DNA of 64,000 nucleotides from Hyphomonas sp. (GCF_022844445.1 NZ_JALHLS010000005.1:124001-188000), one strand, 5' to 3'. Shown: positions 34,184 to 43,238, counted from the stretch's first letter. Numbers and translations are program-made. The notes: generated from the letters alone by a model not told the origin.

Positions 34184-36052
34184 TCAAAACAGGAACTTAC
34201 CGGCAAAGGCGTCCGCGGAATAAAGCCGTTCTATCTGCTCGGCCCGCAACTCCTGGGTGCGGGACTGGTTGATGTATCCCTTTTCGGTTATCTCGCCGAG
34301 GTCCGCCTGGGGCTGGCTGGCCTGCAGAAGCAGGCGGGCGATTCGGGCCGCGGCGTTGGGATTCTTCTTGTTGTAGGCCATAAATCCGTCTCGCAGCGCC
34401 GCTTCAACTGACGGATGGCGGACGAGCTCTTCCAGCCCAAGCGGCGCTCCGGCGAGGCGCTGGCAATAAGCCTCGTTGAGAAACCCGAGCAGGCCGATCT
34501 CTTCACGATTAAGCCCGCAGACGATCGCGTCCGACAGTACCCCCCCACTCGCCGCGACGGCGGCCACGCGGACTGATCCAGTGGAGACCCAGGTGCCGCT
34601 GACCAGCTTGAATTCCTCCACCGTGCGCCCGTCGAAGGCGAGGCCCTTCTCCGGCTTGCCAGGATCGACGAACTTCACGGCGTCGCCGAGGCGGTAATAG
34701 CCATCCTCATCGAAGGCCTCGGCGGTTTTTTGCGGATTGCGGAAATAGCCGGGCGTGACGTTGACGCCCTTGACGCGCAGTTCGAGCTTCTCGCCGGCGG
34801 GCACCAGCTTGAACGTGTTGCCGGGCAGCGGCAGGCCGATCAAGCCCATCTTGTCATTCGGCCAATGAACGTTCGAGGCGGTGGGCGAAGTCTCGGTCGC
34901 GCCATAGCCGGCAGAGAGCGAGATGCGCTCACTGGTGATGCGCACTGCGACTTCCTGGATACGCTCGTAGATGTCCTGCCCCATCGAGGCTCCGCCATAA
35001 GCCATCGAGGTGAGGCGCGAAAAGAAGACTTCGGCGAGCCCGTCATCCTGCTCCAGCGCAGTGGCGAGCGCCGCCCAGGCCTGCGGCACGGTGGTGTGCT
35101 GCGTGGTCGGAATTTCCTTCAGGTTACGGAGCATCTCGGCCAAGCGCTGCGGCGTCGGCGCACCGTGGCAGATGTAAAGCGTGCCGCCCCAGTCCAGCAT
35201 ATTGTGCAGGATGGAATGCGTGCCGTAGGTATGGCTCCAGGGCAGAAAGTTTACCATCACCTGCGGGCCGCCGGTGATCTCGTCGAGGCGCTCCTCGTCC
35301 CAGACCGAGCGGATCATCTTGGCATTCGCCGCCACCATGCCGTGCAGGTTGATTACCGCTTTCGGCTCGCCGGTCGAGCCGGAGGTGAGCATGTACTTGG
35401 CCACCGTCTTAGGCGTCAGCTTTGCATAGGCTTCGTCCACCGCCGGCCCGGTCTGCCCGGCAAAATCCTCGAGGCTTACGGCGCGCGGCACGTTCGGCGC
35501 GTTGCGCGAATAGATGACGATGCGGCCGGTCAGGTCGAGCGCGTCCAGCGCGCGCTGGTATTCCTTGCCGTCTTCCACATAGATGAATTTCGGGCTGGTC
35601 AGGTCGTCGATGTAGCGGAAGCGGACGAGATCCTGGCTCAGCGTCGCATAGGCAGGCGTCACCGGCACGACGGGACTGGACACCCACATGCCGGCATACA
35701 TGACGAGTGCATTGTCGATGGAGTTCTTCGACAGGATCATTACCGGCGCATCCGGCCCTGCCCCCTCACTGAGGAAGGCGGCGGCGATGCGGCGCACCGC
35801 GGCGAGGCCTTCAGCATAGGTCACCTTGCGCCAGTCATCCTGCGCGGGATCTTCCGGCCAGCGCTCCGCGAGCCAGACCTGGTCCGGCCGGTCGGCCGCC
35901 CATTTCTCCAGCGGGGCGAGCATGTGCGGCGGGTGCGCCTTCAGCGGCAGGCCGCTTTCGAGATAGATCGTCCCGTCGGGGCGGCGGTCGATCTTCAGCT
36001 TCAGCGGAAGGTAGGGCACCTCGCGGAACGGGATATGCGCAGTTTTGCTCAT
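34184..36052 (-). CDS. fcs: feruloyl-CoA synthase-like acyl-CoA ligase
   Basis: The 622-residue ANL-family enzyme would activate an acid with ATP and CoA. The P-loop LTSGSTGEPKAVINLH, the A5 motif YGATETSPTA and the C-terminal YYRLGDAVKFVDPGKPEKGLAFDGRTVEEFKL (A7-A8 region) are clear. The variant DGRTVEEFKLVSGTWVSTG is characteristic of the feruloyl-CoA synthase group, which starts degradation of ferulate and other hydroxycinnamates. The ATG at 36052 (MSKTAHIPF) is preferred to the longer open frame. The matching enoyl-CoA hydratase/aldolase and vanillin dehydrogenase are not nearby, so the substrate is inferred. Confidence 0.82.
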   Translation of the reverse strand: MSKTAHIPFREVPYLPLKLKIDRRPDGTIYLESGLPLKAHPPHMLAPLEKWAADRPDQVWLAERWPEDPAQDDWRKVTYAEGLAAVRRIAAAFLSEGAGPDAPVMILSKNSIDNALVMYAGMWVSSPVVPVTPAYATLSQDLVRFRYIDDLTSPKFIYVEDGKEYQRALDALDLTGRIVIYSRNAPNVPRAVSLEDFAGQTGPAVDEAYAKLTPKTVAKYMLTSGSTGEPKAVINLHGMVAANAKMIRSVWDEERLDEITGGPQVMVNFLPWSHTYGTHSILHNMLDWGGTLYICHGAPTPQRLAEMLRNLKEIPTTQHTTVPQAWAALATALEQDDGLAEVFFSRLTSMAYGGASMGQDIYERIQEVAVRITSERISLSAGYGATETSPTASNVHWPNDKMGLIGLPLPGNTFKLVPAGEKLELRVKGVNVTPGYFRNPQKTAEAFDEDGYYRLGDAVKFVDPGKPEKGLAFDGRTVEEFKLVSGTWVSTGSVRVAAVAASGGVLSDAIVCGLNREEIGLLGFLNEAYCQRLAGAPLGLEELVRHPSVEAALRDGFMAYNKKNPNAAARIARLLLQASQPQADLGEITEKGYINQSRTQELRAEQIERLYSADAFAGKFLF

Positions 36053-36114
36053 GGGCGAATTCCTACCTCCAGCAGGCCTCCCGGAAGGCGCCGTGCATGT
36101 GTGCGTGTTGCTGA

Positions 36115-36148
36115 TTGCTCGCGCAGTGCGGCGGAAAGGGCAAGCCCC
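36115..36148 (-). repeat. C-rich short repeat, copy A, just after the M20 stop codon
   Basis: This 34-base sequence shares 31 positions with 37597-37630. On the minus strand both begin GGGGCTTGCCCTTTC and end GCGCGAGCAA and sit within six bases of a stop codon. The CTTGC/GCAAG ends can pair. Confidence 0.7.
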
Positions 36149-36153
36149 CCGCC

Positions 36154-37569
36154 CTACTCCTTGGCGCCCGCCAGTTCCTTCAGAATCACGTACCAATGGT
36201 CCAGGCCGTCATAGAATGAGGCGACCGGCAGACGCTCGTTGAGACCGTGGGCAAAGGTGTCGTTCAGCTTCGCGCCGCTGCCGCCGATACCGAGCGTGTC
36301 ATAACCGAGGTTACGGTAGTGCATCCCGTCGGTCCCGCCTGAGGACATGTGCGGCAGGATGGCGAGCCCGCCCAGGCCGCGCTCGGCCAGCGAGACGTTC
36401 AGCGCGGCGAGCACGTCTTCCGGCAGCTTTGATTCCGGGCTTTCGACGAGGGTGGAGATCAGTTTGAACTTCACGTCGTCATTGCCGATGACTTCCATGA
36501 GAGTCTTCTCGGTCGCCTCGATGCCGACGCCCGGGAAGATGCGGCAGTTGATGGTGGCGGTGGCCCATTGCGGCAGCGCGTTGTCGGCATGACCGGCGCG
36601 CAACATCGTGGGGATGCAGGTGGTGCCGAGCGTGCCGACGGTGGAGGGATCAGCTCGCAGCGCCGCGATGGCGGCCGCGTCGGCTGGGTTCGCCGCGAAG
36701 GCGAGCATCGCCTGACCGAGCGGGCCGGGCGTCTGCGCGCCGGCGGCCTTGAACGAGGCAATCGTCAGCGGGCTGTGCAGGACCGGGAAAGTGTAGGCTT
36801 CAATCTTCTTGAGCGCCGCGGCGAGTTCATAGATGGCGTTGTCCGCCCGCGGCGCAGACGAATGCCCGCCCGGATTGTTGATCGTCAGTTCGAAGGAGGC
36901 ATAGGTCTTCTCGGCGCCCTGCACGCTGTAGAACAGGGCCGTGCCGTCAGTGTCCAGCGTCAGGCCGCCGGCGTCGGCGTTCAGCACATAGGCGGGGTCG
37001 ACCGTCGCCGCGACATATTCCGCCTGCGCGCGCGTGGAGACCATGCCGGTCTCTTCGTCACCCGAGAGGGCAATGACGAGATCGCGGTTCGGTTTGAAGG
37101 CTTCCTGCTTCAAGCGGATGAAAGTGGACACGAGGCTGATGACGCCGTACTTGTTGTCGGCCGTGCCGCGCCCGAAGAAATAGCCGTCTTCCTCGATCAG
37201 CTCGAACGGATAGCGCACCCAGCTTTCCGGCAGGGCATCGACGACATCCATGTGGGCGAGCAGCACGATCGGCTTCTGCGCTGCAGCGCCCTCGGCGCGG
37301 TACCAAACCATGAGGCCCTGAACCGCCTCGCCGTTATTGTCATGGTCAGTGATGCGGATGTCAGCATCAGCAAAGCCGGCAGCCTTCAGCTCACGGACGA
37401 GATAGTCGACCAGCTCGGGCGTCTTCGCCTGGCCGCGCGCGGTGCGAATCTCGACGGCCGTCTGGTACATCTCACGAGCGGACTGTTCAAACGGCGTGCG
37501 CTCCTCGGCGCGGCCGAGCGGCGCGGCGAGCAGCAGCGCGGCCGAGAGGAGGAAGAGTTTGAGTTTCAT
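36154..37569 (-). CDS. M20 family zinc metallopeptidase (secreted)
   Basis: The 471-residue exported protein has a signal peptide (cut after about residue 21) and all M20 landmarks: LLAHMDVV (His106, Asp108), the bridging Asp in GRGTADNK (Asp138), the catalytic Glu pair in SGDEETG (about 172-173), and the late metal His in FAHGLNE. A dimerisation/lid domain lies between about 210 and 330. It is expected to be a periplasmic carboxypeptidase or dipeptidase. The gene sits between two copies of a short C-rich repeat. Confidence 0.92.
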   Translation of the reverse strand: MKLKLFLLSAALLLAAPLGRAEERTPFEQSAREMYQTAVEIRTARGQAKTPELVDYLVRELKAAGFADADIRITDHDNNGEAVQGLMVWYRAEGAAAQKPIVLLAHMDVVDALPESWVRYPFELIEEDGYFFGRGTADNKYGVISLVSTFIRLKQEAFKPNRDLVIALSGDEETGMVSTRAQAEYVAATVDPAYVLNADAGGLTLDTDGTALFYSVQGAEKTYASFELTINNPGGHSSAPRADNAIYELAAALKKIEAYTFPVLHSPLTIASFKAAGAQTPGPLGQAMLAFAANPADAAAIAALRADPSTVGTLGTTCIPTMLRAGHADNALPQWATATINCRIFPGVGIEATEKTLMEVIGNDDVKFKLISTLVESPESKLPEDVLAALNVSLAERGLGGLAILPHMSSGGTDGMHYRNLGYDTLGIGGSGAKLNDTFAHGLNERLPVASFYDGLDHWYVILKELAGAKE

Positions 37570-37596
37570 GGGGGCCTCCGGGCGGTTTCAGCTTCC

Positions 37597-37630
37597 TTGC
37601 TCGCGCAGCGCGGGAGAAAGGGCAAGCCCC
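37597..37630 (-). repeat. C-rich short repeat, copy B, just after the K+ channel stop codon
   Basis: Copy B of the 34-base element (31/34 identical to 36115-36148) ends two bases before the stop codon of the channel gene and lies between that gene and the M20 gene. Confidence 0.7.
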
Positions 37631-37632
37631 GA

Positions 37633-38439
37633 TCAGGGGTCAAACCCCTCATTCTCGATATAGACCACCTCGCCGCAATGTTTGCAGTGCACCGCGTCGC
37701 GGTCATGCCGATACAGGCCGCAATTGGTGCACTCGACTTCGGCCTTGTCGGAAGGCGTGACGAGGGCGCGCAGCAGACGCAGGAAGAGCGTGACGCCGAG
37801 CAGCATAATGATGATCGGCAGCACCCTGCCCGTCCAGCCAACGAGGGTGATGTCGCCATAGCCAGTCGTCGTCAGACTGGTGACCGTGAAATAGAAGGCG
37901 TCAAGATAGTTGTGCACATCCGAGCCGGGCTTGTTCACCTGGTCGGCATAGACGAGGGCTGACATGATAAAGAGGAAGACGACGACATTGATCCCCCGCT
38001 CGATCACGACCCGGTGCAGGTGAAAGTATCTGGACAGCGGACTGTTGTCGCGCAGAAAAGTGAAGGCGCGCGCGATCCTCAGGGCCCGGATGATCCGCAG
38101 GAAGGCATAGTTCTGCGAGATCAGAGGCGCGAACATCGTGAACACCACGATGAGATCGGCAATGTTCATGAACCGCTGGAAAAAGCGCCGCTTGGTTGGC
38201 GCTATGTAGAAGCGCGCCAAAAGGTCGAGCGCGATGATGCCGCCGATCACATAGTCGAGCCAGAAGTGATAGCCCTCCTTCGGAATGAAGGGCGAGACGA
38301 GGAAATAGCCGATCGTCAGAATATCGAAGATCAGCACCGCCCAGCGGAACGTGACGGGCCACTTGCCCACGCCTTCATAGAGCCAGACCAGCGTGCGCCT
38401 GAGGCCTAGCGGTTTGCGCTCCGGGGTCGTCTCGGTCAT
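37633..38439 (-). CDS. voltage-gated-type potassium channel with C-terminal zinc ribbon
   Basis: The 268-residue protein has six hydrophobic segments in the Kv arrangement. Segment S4 carries the charged pattern FLRIIRALRIARAFTFLR, and the pore loop has the K+ selectivity filter TTTGYGD. The C-terminus is a small zinc ribbon (CTNCGLY...CKHCGEVV), a fusion seen in some alphaproteobacterial channels and possibly a redox or metal sensor. The ATG at 38439 (MTETTPERKP) is preferred. The upstream gene is broken by a frameshift. Confidence 0.9.
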   Translation of the reverse strand: MTETTPERKPLGLRRTLVWLYEGVGKWPVTFRWAVLIFDILTIGYFLVSPFIPKEGYHFWLDYVIGGIIALDLLARFYIAPTKRRFFQRFMNIADLIVVFTMFAPLISQNYAFLRIIRALRIARAFTFLRDNSPLSRYFHLHRVVIERGINVVVFLFIMSALVYADQVNKPGSDVHNYLDAFYFTVTSLTTTGYGDITLVGWTGRVLPIIIMLLGVTLFLRLLRALVTPSDKAEVECTNCGLYRHDRDAVHCKHCGEVVYIENEGFDP

Positions 38440-38485
38440 TCCGTCTTCTCCTGATTGGCGCTTATGGCGGGTCAGGGCGGCGGTG

Positions 38486-38958
38486 TCACGGGGGGGGCGG
38501 CTTCGGTTTGGCGTCAGTCTCGGCGACGATGCCATCGATCAGGGCGACATAGGCGGGATCCTTGGCGAAGGCCCGGTATTGGGCGCTGCGCGAGATCGGA
38601 TTGCCGGACCACCACGCCGCGATTCCCGGATTGGTGATGCTCCACTTCAAAGTGCTCAGCTCTGCCTCGAACCGCTTCGGCTCCAGCCCCCCGTGAGGGA
38701 CTGGTAGTGCAGCATCTCAAAGATGCGCATGTGGCCGAGCGCGATGAAGCCGAAGGATGTAGGCTCATCATCGTCGAGCGTGTCCAAACCTGAAAGGCCG
38801 ACACGCCGCAGGCGCGCAATCCCCGGATCGCTTGCAATGAGCCTGTTGATCGCGCTGAAACTGTCGCTGACGGCCTGGTGAGCCGTCGCCCTCAATGCCC
38901 TCCTTTTCCGGCGAATCTGATAGCCGACGAAACCCAGCGAGCCGACAATGGCGAGCAC
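38486..38958 (-). pseudogene. frameshifted single-TM protein gene (DUF6082-like)
   Basis: The 5' part (GTG 38958) encodes one membrane helix and ASDPGIARLRRVGLSGLDTL...HMRIFEMLHYQSLTGG, then hits a stop. Adding one G to a six-G run (plus strand C run at about 38685-38690) restores LEPKRFEAELSTLKW...NPGIAAWWSGNPISRSAQYRAFAKDPAYV to a TGA at 38486-38488, giving a product of about 157 residues with normal codon use throughout. It is either a recent pseudogene, a phase-variable tract or a sequencing error. The N-terminus may also be affected, since no good ATG fits the frame. Confidence 0.65.
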
Positions 38959-39171
38959 GGCAGTGTTCCGGCCAATGCATTAGTCCTCTTGAAGAGCTAC
39001 GGCGCTTCCCTCAAACGCACGACAGAAACAAAGATATCTCAGGGCCGGAAAGAGCATGACTGGTTCGTCCGGATGCGGCCCAAGGCGTGGCTTCGAGTGC
39101 CGCGATGGCGTGTATGAGGTTGGCGCGGGCGGGCATTGCGGCGGGAAGGCGGGCGGACTAAACCGTTGGGC

Positions 39172-39984
39172 ATGCACCGCCTCCCGAACCGCGCGATACT
39201 CCGTCTTGAAGGCTCCGACACGCTGGCGCTGCTGGAGCGGACGGTGACGCATACTGTGGCCGGCTGGGAGGCGGGGGTAGCGCGGTACGGCGCGTTGCTG
39301 ACGCCGCAGGGCAAGGTGATTGCAGACTACATTGCGCACCGGACGCCCGAAGGCGTGCTGATCGACGTGCACGAGGATGCGGCCGAGGATCTTGTGAAGC
39401 GGCTGAAAATGTTCCGGCTGCGTTCGGCCGTGGAGATCGTGCGAGACGAGGCACTGGTTCCAGTGATTGATGCGGAAGGCGTGGCCGATCCGAGGACAGG
39501 GAAGCTGCCGCACCGGTCGGTTGCCACGGCGCGAGAGGCCGAGGCGCCCCTGCCCCGCTGGGACGCGCTGGCGATCAGCGCGGGCATTCCGGAATGGGGC
39601 CGCGATTTCCGCGCAGCAGAAGTGTTCCCGACTGACATCAACATGGATCTGATGGACGGCATCGACTACAAGAAAGGCTGCTTCGTCGGCCAGGAAGTTG
39701 CGAGCCGGATGAAGCGCAAGGCGCTGATCCGTAAACGGACGGTCCGGGTGAAGGGCAAATCGCTGGCGTCGGGCGCGCAAGTGCGTGCGGGCGCGAACCT
39801 GCTGGGCACAGTGACGAGCGCCGCAGATGGCGAAGGCTTGGCGCTGATCCGGACGGACCGGCTTGCAAAGGCAATCGAGGCCAAGGAGCCGGTGACAGTG
39901 AATGATGCGGCGGCAGAGATTGACGGCGCGCCCTGGCTGATCGCCGAAGTGAAAGCCTTGCTGGAGGCGCCGTCCGATGAGTGA
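39172..39984 (+). CDS. ygfZ: folate-dependent iron-sulfur cluster protein YgfZ
   Basis: YgfZ/GcvT-like proteins use tetrahydrofolate to help repair or assemble certain Fe-S enzymes. The 270-residue sequence contains the signature KKGCFVGQEVASRM (KGCYxGQE type, with the essential Cys), and GIDYKKGC immediately preceding. The ATG at 39172 matches family starts (MHRLPNRAILRLEG). It overlaps tag by eight bases, making a translationally coupled pair. Confidence 0.92.
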   Translation: MHRLPNRAILRLEGSDTLALLERTVTHTVAGWEAGVARYGALLTPQGKVIADYIAHRTPEGVLIDVHEDAAEDLVKRLKMFRLRSAVEIVRDEALVPVIDAEGVADPRTGKLPHRSVATAREAEAPLPRWDALAISAGIPEWGRDFRAAEVFPTDINMDLMDGIDYKKGCFVGQEVASRMKRKALIRKRTVRVKGKSLASGAQVRAGANLLGTVTSAADGEGLALIRTDRLAKAIEAKEPVTVNDAAAEIDGAPWLIAEVKALLEAPSDE

Positions 39985-40561
39985 CGATACACCTTGTTGC
40001 GGCTGGGCGCCGGCGAGTGACAAGCTTTACCGCGACTATCATGACACCGAATGGGGCGTGCCGGAGCGCGATGCGCGGGCGCTGTGGGAAAAGTTGCAGC
40101 TCGACGGCATGCAGGCGGGTCTGAGCTGGATCACGATATTGAGGAAGCGCGAGTCGATTCGGGAAGAATTCGACGGGTTCGACCCGGAGCGCCTCGCCCG
40201 ATGGACCTCGAAGCGGACAGCCAAAGCGCTGGAGAATCCCGGCATCATCCGCAGCCCGAAAAAGATCGAAGCGGTGATCGGCAATGCGCAGGCCTATCTC
40301 TCCATGATGGAGGAGGGTGAGGACTTTTCAGACTATTGCTGGGGCTGGGTGGGCGGCAAGACGATCCACGGGAAGTGGGAAAACTTCCGCCAGGCGCCAA
40401 CCTTCACGCCCTGGTCAGAAGCGATGTCCAAGGACCTGAAGAAGCGCGGCTTCAAGTTCGTGGGGCCGACGATTGTGTACGCATGGGCGCAGGCAGTTGG
40501 CATGGTCAATGACCATGAGGTAAGCTGCCCCCGGCACAGGGCTGTGAGGAAGCACACATGA
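39977..40561 (+). CDS. tag: DNA-3-methyladenine glycosylase I
   Basis: Tag removes 3-methyladenine from alkylated DNA. The 194-residue protein shows the zinc-binding N-terminus (CCGWAPASDKLYRDYHDTEWGVP, with Cys and His ligands), the substrate-pocket region LWEKLQLDGMQAGLSWITILRKR and the C-terminal His/Cys ligands in MVNDHEVSCPRH. It follows ygfZ with an 8-base overlap and itself overlaps the next small lipoprotein gene by four bases. Confidence 0.95.
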   Translation: MSDDTPCCGWAPASDKLYRDYHDTEWGVPERDARALWEKLQLDGMQAGLSWITILRKRESIREEFDGFDPERLARWTSKRTAKALENPGIIRSPKKIEAVIGNAQAYLSMMEEGEDFSDYCWGWVGGKTIHGKWENFRQAPTFTPWSEAMSKDLKKRGFKFVGPTIVYAWAQAVGMVNDHEVSCPRHRAVRKHT

Positions 40562-40776
40562 AGACCAAGTTGATACTGTTTGCCGCCGTTGGCGTGCTCG
40601 CGATGACCAGCGCCTGCCGGTCGGCCGAGCAGCCGGCATCGTACGCCAATCCGGTGGACGCGTGCGCGGGCGAGGAAACCGAGGAAGCGCGCGACCGCTG
40701 CATGAAGAACGTGGTGGCCGATGTGGCCACTTCGGTGAAGCGGGAAGCCCAGCGGAAAGCTCAACCGCCGCAATGA
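40558..40776 (+). CDS. small lipoprotein, tandem paralogue 1
   Basis: The 72-residue protein has a lipoprotein signal (LAMTSAC, Cys20) and mature motif DACAGEETEEARDRCMKNVVADVATSVK. The ACxxxxxxxARDRC core is repeated in the next gene, so the two are likely duplicates. It overlaps tag by four bases, suggesting coupled translation, although a DNA-repair link is not implied. Function unknown; probable periplasmic location. Confidence 0.65.
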   Translation: MKTKLILFAAVGVLAMTSACRSAEQPASYANPVDACAGEETEEARDRCMKNVVADVATSVKREAQRKAQPPQ

Positions 40777-41051
40777 GCCGGGCTGGCGCACTGGCTGCCG
40801 GACTGGTTGCCGCAACGGCGCTGGCGGGTTGCCAGACCTGGACCGACAAAGCGGACGCAGCAATGCTGGCCGAATGCGCCCGGATCGCCGATCCGGACGC
40901 GCGGGACCGCTGCCAGACCGAAGTGATGACCGCGGCGGCGGATGCCGAAAGGGCCTTCCAGGAGAAGCAACGAGAGGCCGCCGAGGACCGCGAGCAGCGC
41001 GAGGCCTTGCGGGAGGCCTACGGCGTGCCGAAACGGGCCGCCTGGCCCTGA
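40773..41051 (+). CDS. small lipoprotein, tandem paralogue 2
   Basis: The 92-residue protein has a lipoprotein signal (ALAGC, Cys19) followed by AMLAECARIADPDARDRCQTEVMTAAADAERAF and a highly charged helix. It shares the ARDRC core and flanking alanine pattern with the preceding gene. Its ATG overlaps the previous stop codon by three bases. The two conserved Cys of each protein could form a disulfide. It was easily masked by a longer chance frame. Confidence 0.65.
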   Translation: MSRAGALAAGLVAATALAGCQTWTDKADAAMLAECARIADPDARDRCQTEVMTAAADAERAFQEKQREAAEDREQREALREAYGVPKRAAWP

Positions 41052-41146
41052 GGCCACGAGCCTTGGCCCCAAGCGGAACGCACGCTAGAGGTTGAGTCAC
41101 ATAAGGACATGAGGCCGCGCGCAAACCTGCCCTGCGCGGCCCGGCA

Positions 41147-42283
41147 ATGGAGAGCACAGCTTTGACCCGCCCCGTCATTTCGGCCACCGGCCTCTGGACC
41201 CCGCCCCATTCGATTTCGAACGCCGAACTGGTGCAAAGCTACAATGCCTGGGCCGACACCTGGAACCGCGAGAACGAGGCAGAGATAAAATCTGGCCTGA
41301 TGGAGCCAAAGACCCATTCCTCGGTGGAGTTCATCGAGAAGGCTTCCGGCATCAAGAGCCGCTATGTGGTGAACAAGGACGGCGTGCTCGACCCCGACAT
41401 CATGGCGCCGCGCCTGCCTGAGCGGCCGAACGAGCAGATCTCGATCCTTGCCGAGATGGCCGTGCATGCGGCGCGCGAGGCGCTGAAGAAGGCCGGGCGT
41501 GATCCGAAGGACGTGAACGCGGTGATCTGCGCGGCCTCCAACATGCAGCGCGCCTATCCGGCGATGGCGATCGAGGTTCAGGACGCCCTCGGCATCGAAG
41601 GCTTTGCGTTCGACATGAACGTGGCGTGCTCGTCTGCGACCTTCGGCATCCAGACGGCGGCGGATTTCATCCGGTCAGGCAATGCGAAATCGGTGCTGGT
41701 GGTGAACCCGGAAATTTGTTCAGGCCACCTGAACTTCACCGACCGGGACAGCCATTTCATCTTCGGGGACGTGGCGACCGCCGTGCTGGTGGAGGCCGAA
41801 GACATCGCGCCGAAACAGCACTGGAAGATCCTCGGCACGAAACTGAAGACGCAGTTCTCGAACAATATCCGCAACAATTTCGGTTTCCTGAACCGCACCG
41901 CGCCGGAAGGCGTCGGCGCGCCGGACAAGCTTTTCGTGCAGGAAGGCCGCAAGGTGTTCAAGGAAGTGGTGCCGATGGTGGCGGAGATGATCACCGCACA
42001 TTCCAGCGAACTGGGCATTCCAGCGGGCGAGTTGAAGCGCATGTGGCTGCACCAGGCGAATGCCAACATGAACCGGCTGATCTCGTCGAAAGTGCTGGGC
42101 CACGAGGCCAGCGATGAGGAGAGCCCGACGGTATTGGACACCTATGCCAACACGTCTTCGGCGGGATCAATTATCGCCTTCCATAAGCACTCGGACGACT
42201 TCCGCGCCGGCGACAAGGGGCTGATCTGCTCCTTCGGTGCGGGCTATTCGGCAGGGACGGTATTTGTGGAGAAGGTGGGGTAA
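41147..42283 (+). CDS. beta-ketoacyl-ACP synthase III (FabH) family condensing enzyme
   Basis: The 378-residue thiolase-fold enzyme carries the FabH triad: Cys161 in NVACSSATF, His302 in LHQANANMN and Asn335 in YANTSSAGS. It is longer than housekeeping FabH (about 320) and has the sequence style of the FabH-like group that uses nonstandard acyl starters. It may begin fatty acid synthesis or take part in a specialised lipid pathway. It stands alone and its neighbours are unrelated. Confidence 0.88.
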   Translation: MESTALTRPVISATGLWTPPHSISNAELVQSYNAWADTWNRENEAEIKSGLMEPKTHSSVEFIEKASGIKSRYVVNKDGVLDPDIMAPRLPERPNEQISILAEMAVHAAREALKKAGRDPKDVNAVICAASNMQRAYPAMAIEVQDALGIEGFAFDMNVACSSATFGIQTAADFIRSGNAKSVLVVNPEICSGHLNFTDRDSHFIFGDVATAVLVEAEDIAPKQHWKILGTKLKTQFSNNIRNNFGFLNRTAPEGVGAPDKLFVQEGRKVFKEVVPMVAEMITAHSSELGIPAGELKRMWLHQANANMNRLISSKVLGHEASDEESPTVLDTYANTSSAGSIIAFHKHSDDFRAGDKGLICSFGAGYSAGTVFVEKVG

Positions 42284-42308
42284 ACGAGGGCTCGATCAGC
42301 CCCTGCCC

Positions 42309-42458
42309 CTATTCCTCGAAATCTTCGGTGAACATGTCGCCCCAGAGGGCGCGGCGGCTGGCGCGGACGGCTTCGACGACGACGACCAGTGTGCCACAGG
42401 CGAGCATCATCACTGCAAAGCCCTGGCCGGAAAAGAAGTTGTAGAAGGCTTCCATCAT
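42309..42458 (-). CDS. 49-residue single-helix membrane protein
   Basis: The minus strand encodes MMEAFYNFFSGQGFAVMMLA, one transmembrane helix (about 12-28), then a basic patch (RASRRALWGD) and an acidic end (TEDFEE). It starts with ATGATG at 42458/42455, has regular codon use and fills an otherwise empty 320-base gap. Small membrane proteins of this kind are often respiratory- or stress-complex accessory subunits, but I cannot assign a role. Confidence 0.5.
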   Translation of the reverse strand: MMEAFYNFFSGQGFAVMMLACGTLVVVVEAVRASRRALWGDMFTEDFEE

Positions 42459-42620
42459 CGCGTTTCGCTCTCTCGTTTTTTCTTGAGACCGTTATGCGCC
42501 AGATGCCTTAATGCGGCATTGGGGAATGGTGACCGCTATCGGGCGAGTTTGTAACCGGATCGCCGTGGTTTCTTTACCCGTGCTACCAATACCTTAAAGA
42601 TGCGCCGATGGAGGCCTCTC

Positions 42621-43238
42621 GTGAAGCGATCTGTTAAGCCGCCCCGCGTCTGGCAGCGGATGTTGTCCGGCCGGCGGCTGGACCTGGCGCACCCATCGCC
42701 GCTCGACATCGAAATCGAGGACATTGCTCATGGCCTGGCCCGGGTAGCGCGCTGGAACGGGCAAACGCGGGGGGAGCATGCCTTTTCGGTGGCCGAGCAT
42801 TCTGTGCTGGTGGAGAAGCTGATGCGAAAGCTGGAGCCTGGCCTCGGGCCGGCGGACCAGCTGACGGCGCTGCTGCATGACAGCCCGGAATACGTGATCG
42901 GGGACATGATCTCGCCGTTCAAGGCGTTGCTGGGCGAGAGCTACAAGGGCGTGGAGGCGCGCCTGCAGGAGGCGGTGCACCTGCGCTTCGGCCTGAAGGC
43001 TGTAACGCCGGCGGGGCTAAAGAAGACAATCAAGCGGGCGGACAATATCTGCGCCTGGTTCGAGGCGGTACAGCTGGCAGGCTTTTCGGAGGCGGAATCG
43101 GACGGCTTCTTCGGCAAGCCGCCGGAAGGGCTGAAACTGAAGCTCGCGCCGCTGCCGCCGACCGAGGCGCAGGCATTGTTCCTGAAACGCTTCGGAGAAA
43201 TCCAGACGGCGATGACGCGGCAGGAAGCGGCGAAATGA
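42621..43238 (+). CDS. HD-domain phosphohydrolase (YfbR-like)
   Basis: The ~205-residue protein has the metal-binding HD fold, with FSVAEHSVLV and the HD motif ALLHDSPEYVIGDMISPFK and a later Asp in IKRADNICAW. HD hydrolases of this group act on deoxyribonucleoside monophosphates or related nucleotides. GTG at 42621 has a good GAGG ribosome site six bases before it; an ATG at 42600 would add seven residues. It overlaps nadQ by four bases, so they are co-expressed. Confidence 0.87.
   Translation: MKRSVKPPRVWQRMLSGRRLDLAHPSPLDIEIEDIAHGLARVARWNGQTRGEHAFSVAEHSVLVEKLMRKLEPGLGPADQLTALLHDSPEYVIGDMISPFKALLGESYKGVEARLQEAVHLRFGLKAVTPAGLKKTIKRADNICAWFEAVQLAGFSEAESDGFFGKPPEGLKLKLAPLPPTEAQALFLKRFGEIQTAMTRQEAAK

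Noticed and set aside
34009-34206. 65-codon minus-strand ORF between the ThDP enzyme and ligase genes
   Set aside because: It overlaps the ligase 3' end, has no conserved features and a poor start.
34730-36214. 494-codon plus-strand open frame opposite the feruloyl-CoA synthase-like gene
   Set aside because: It is a codon shadow of a clear ANL ligase on the other strand.
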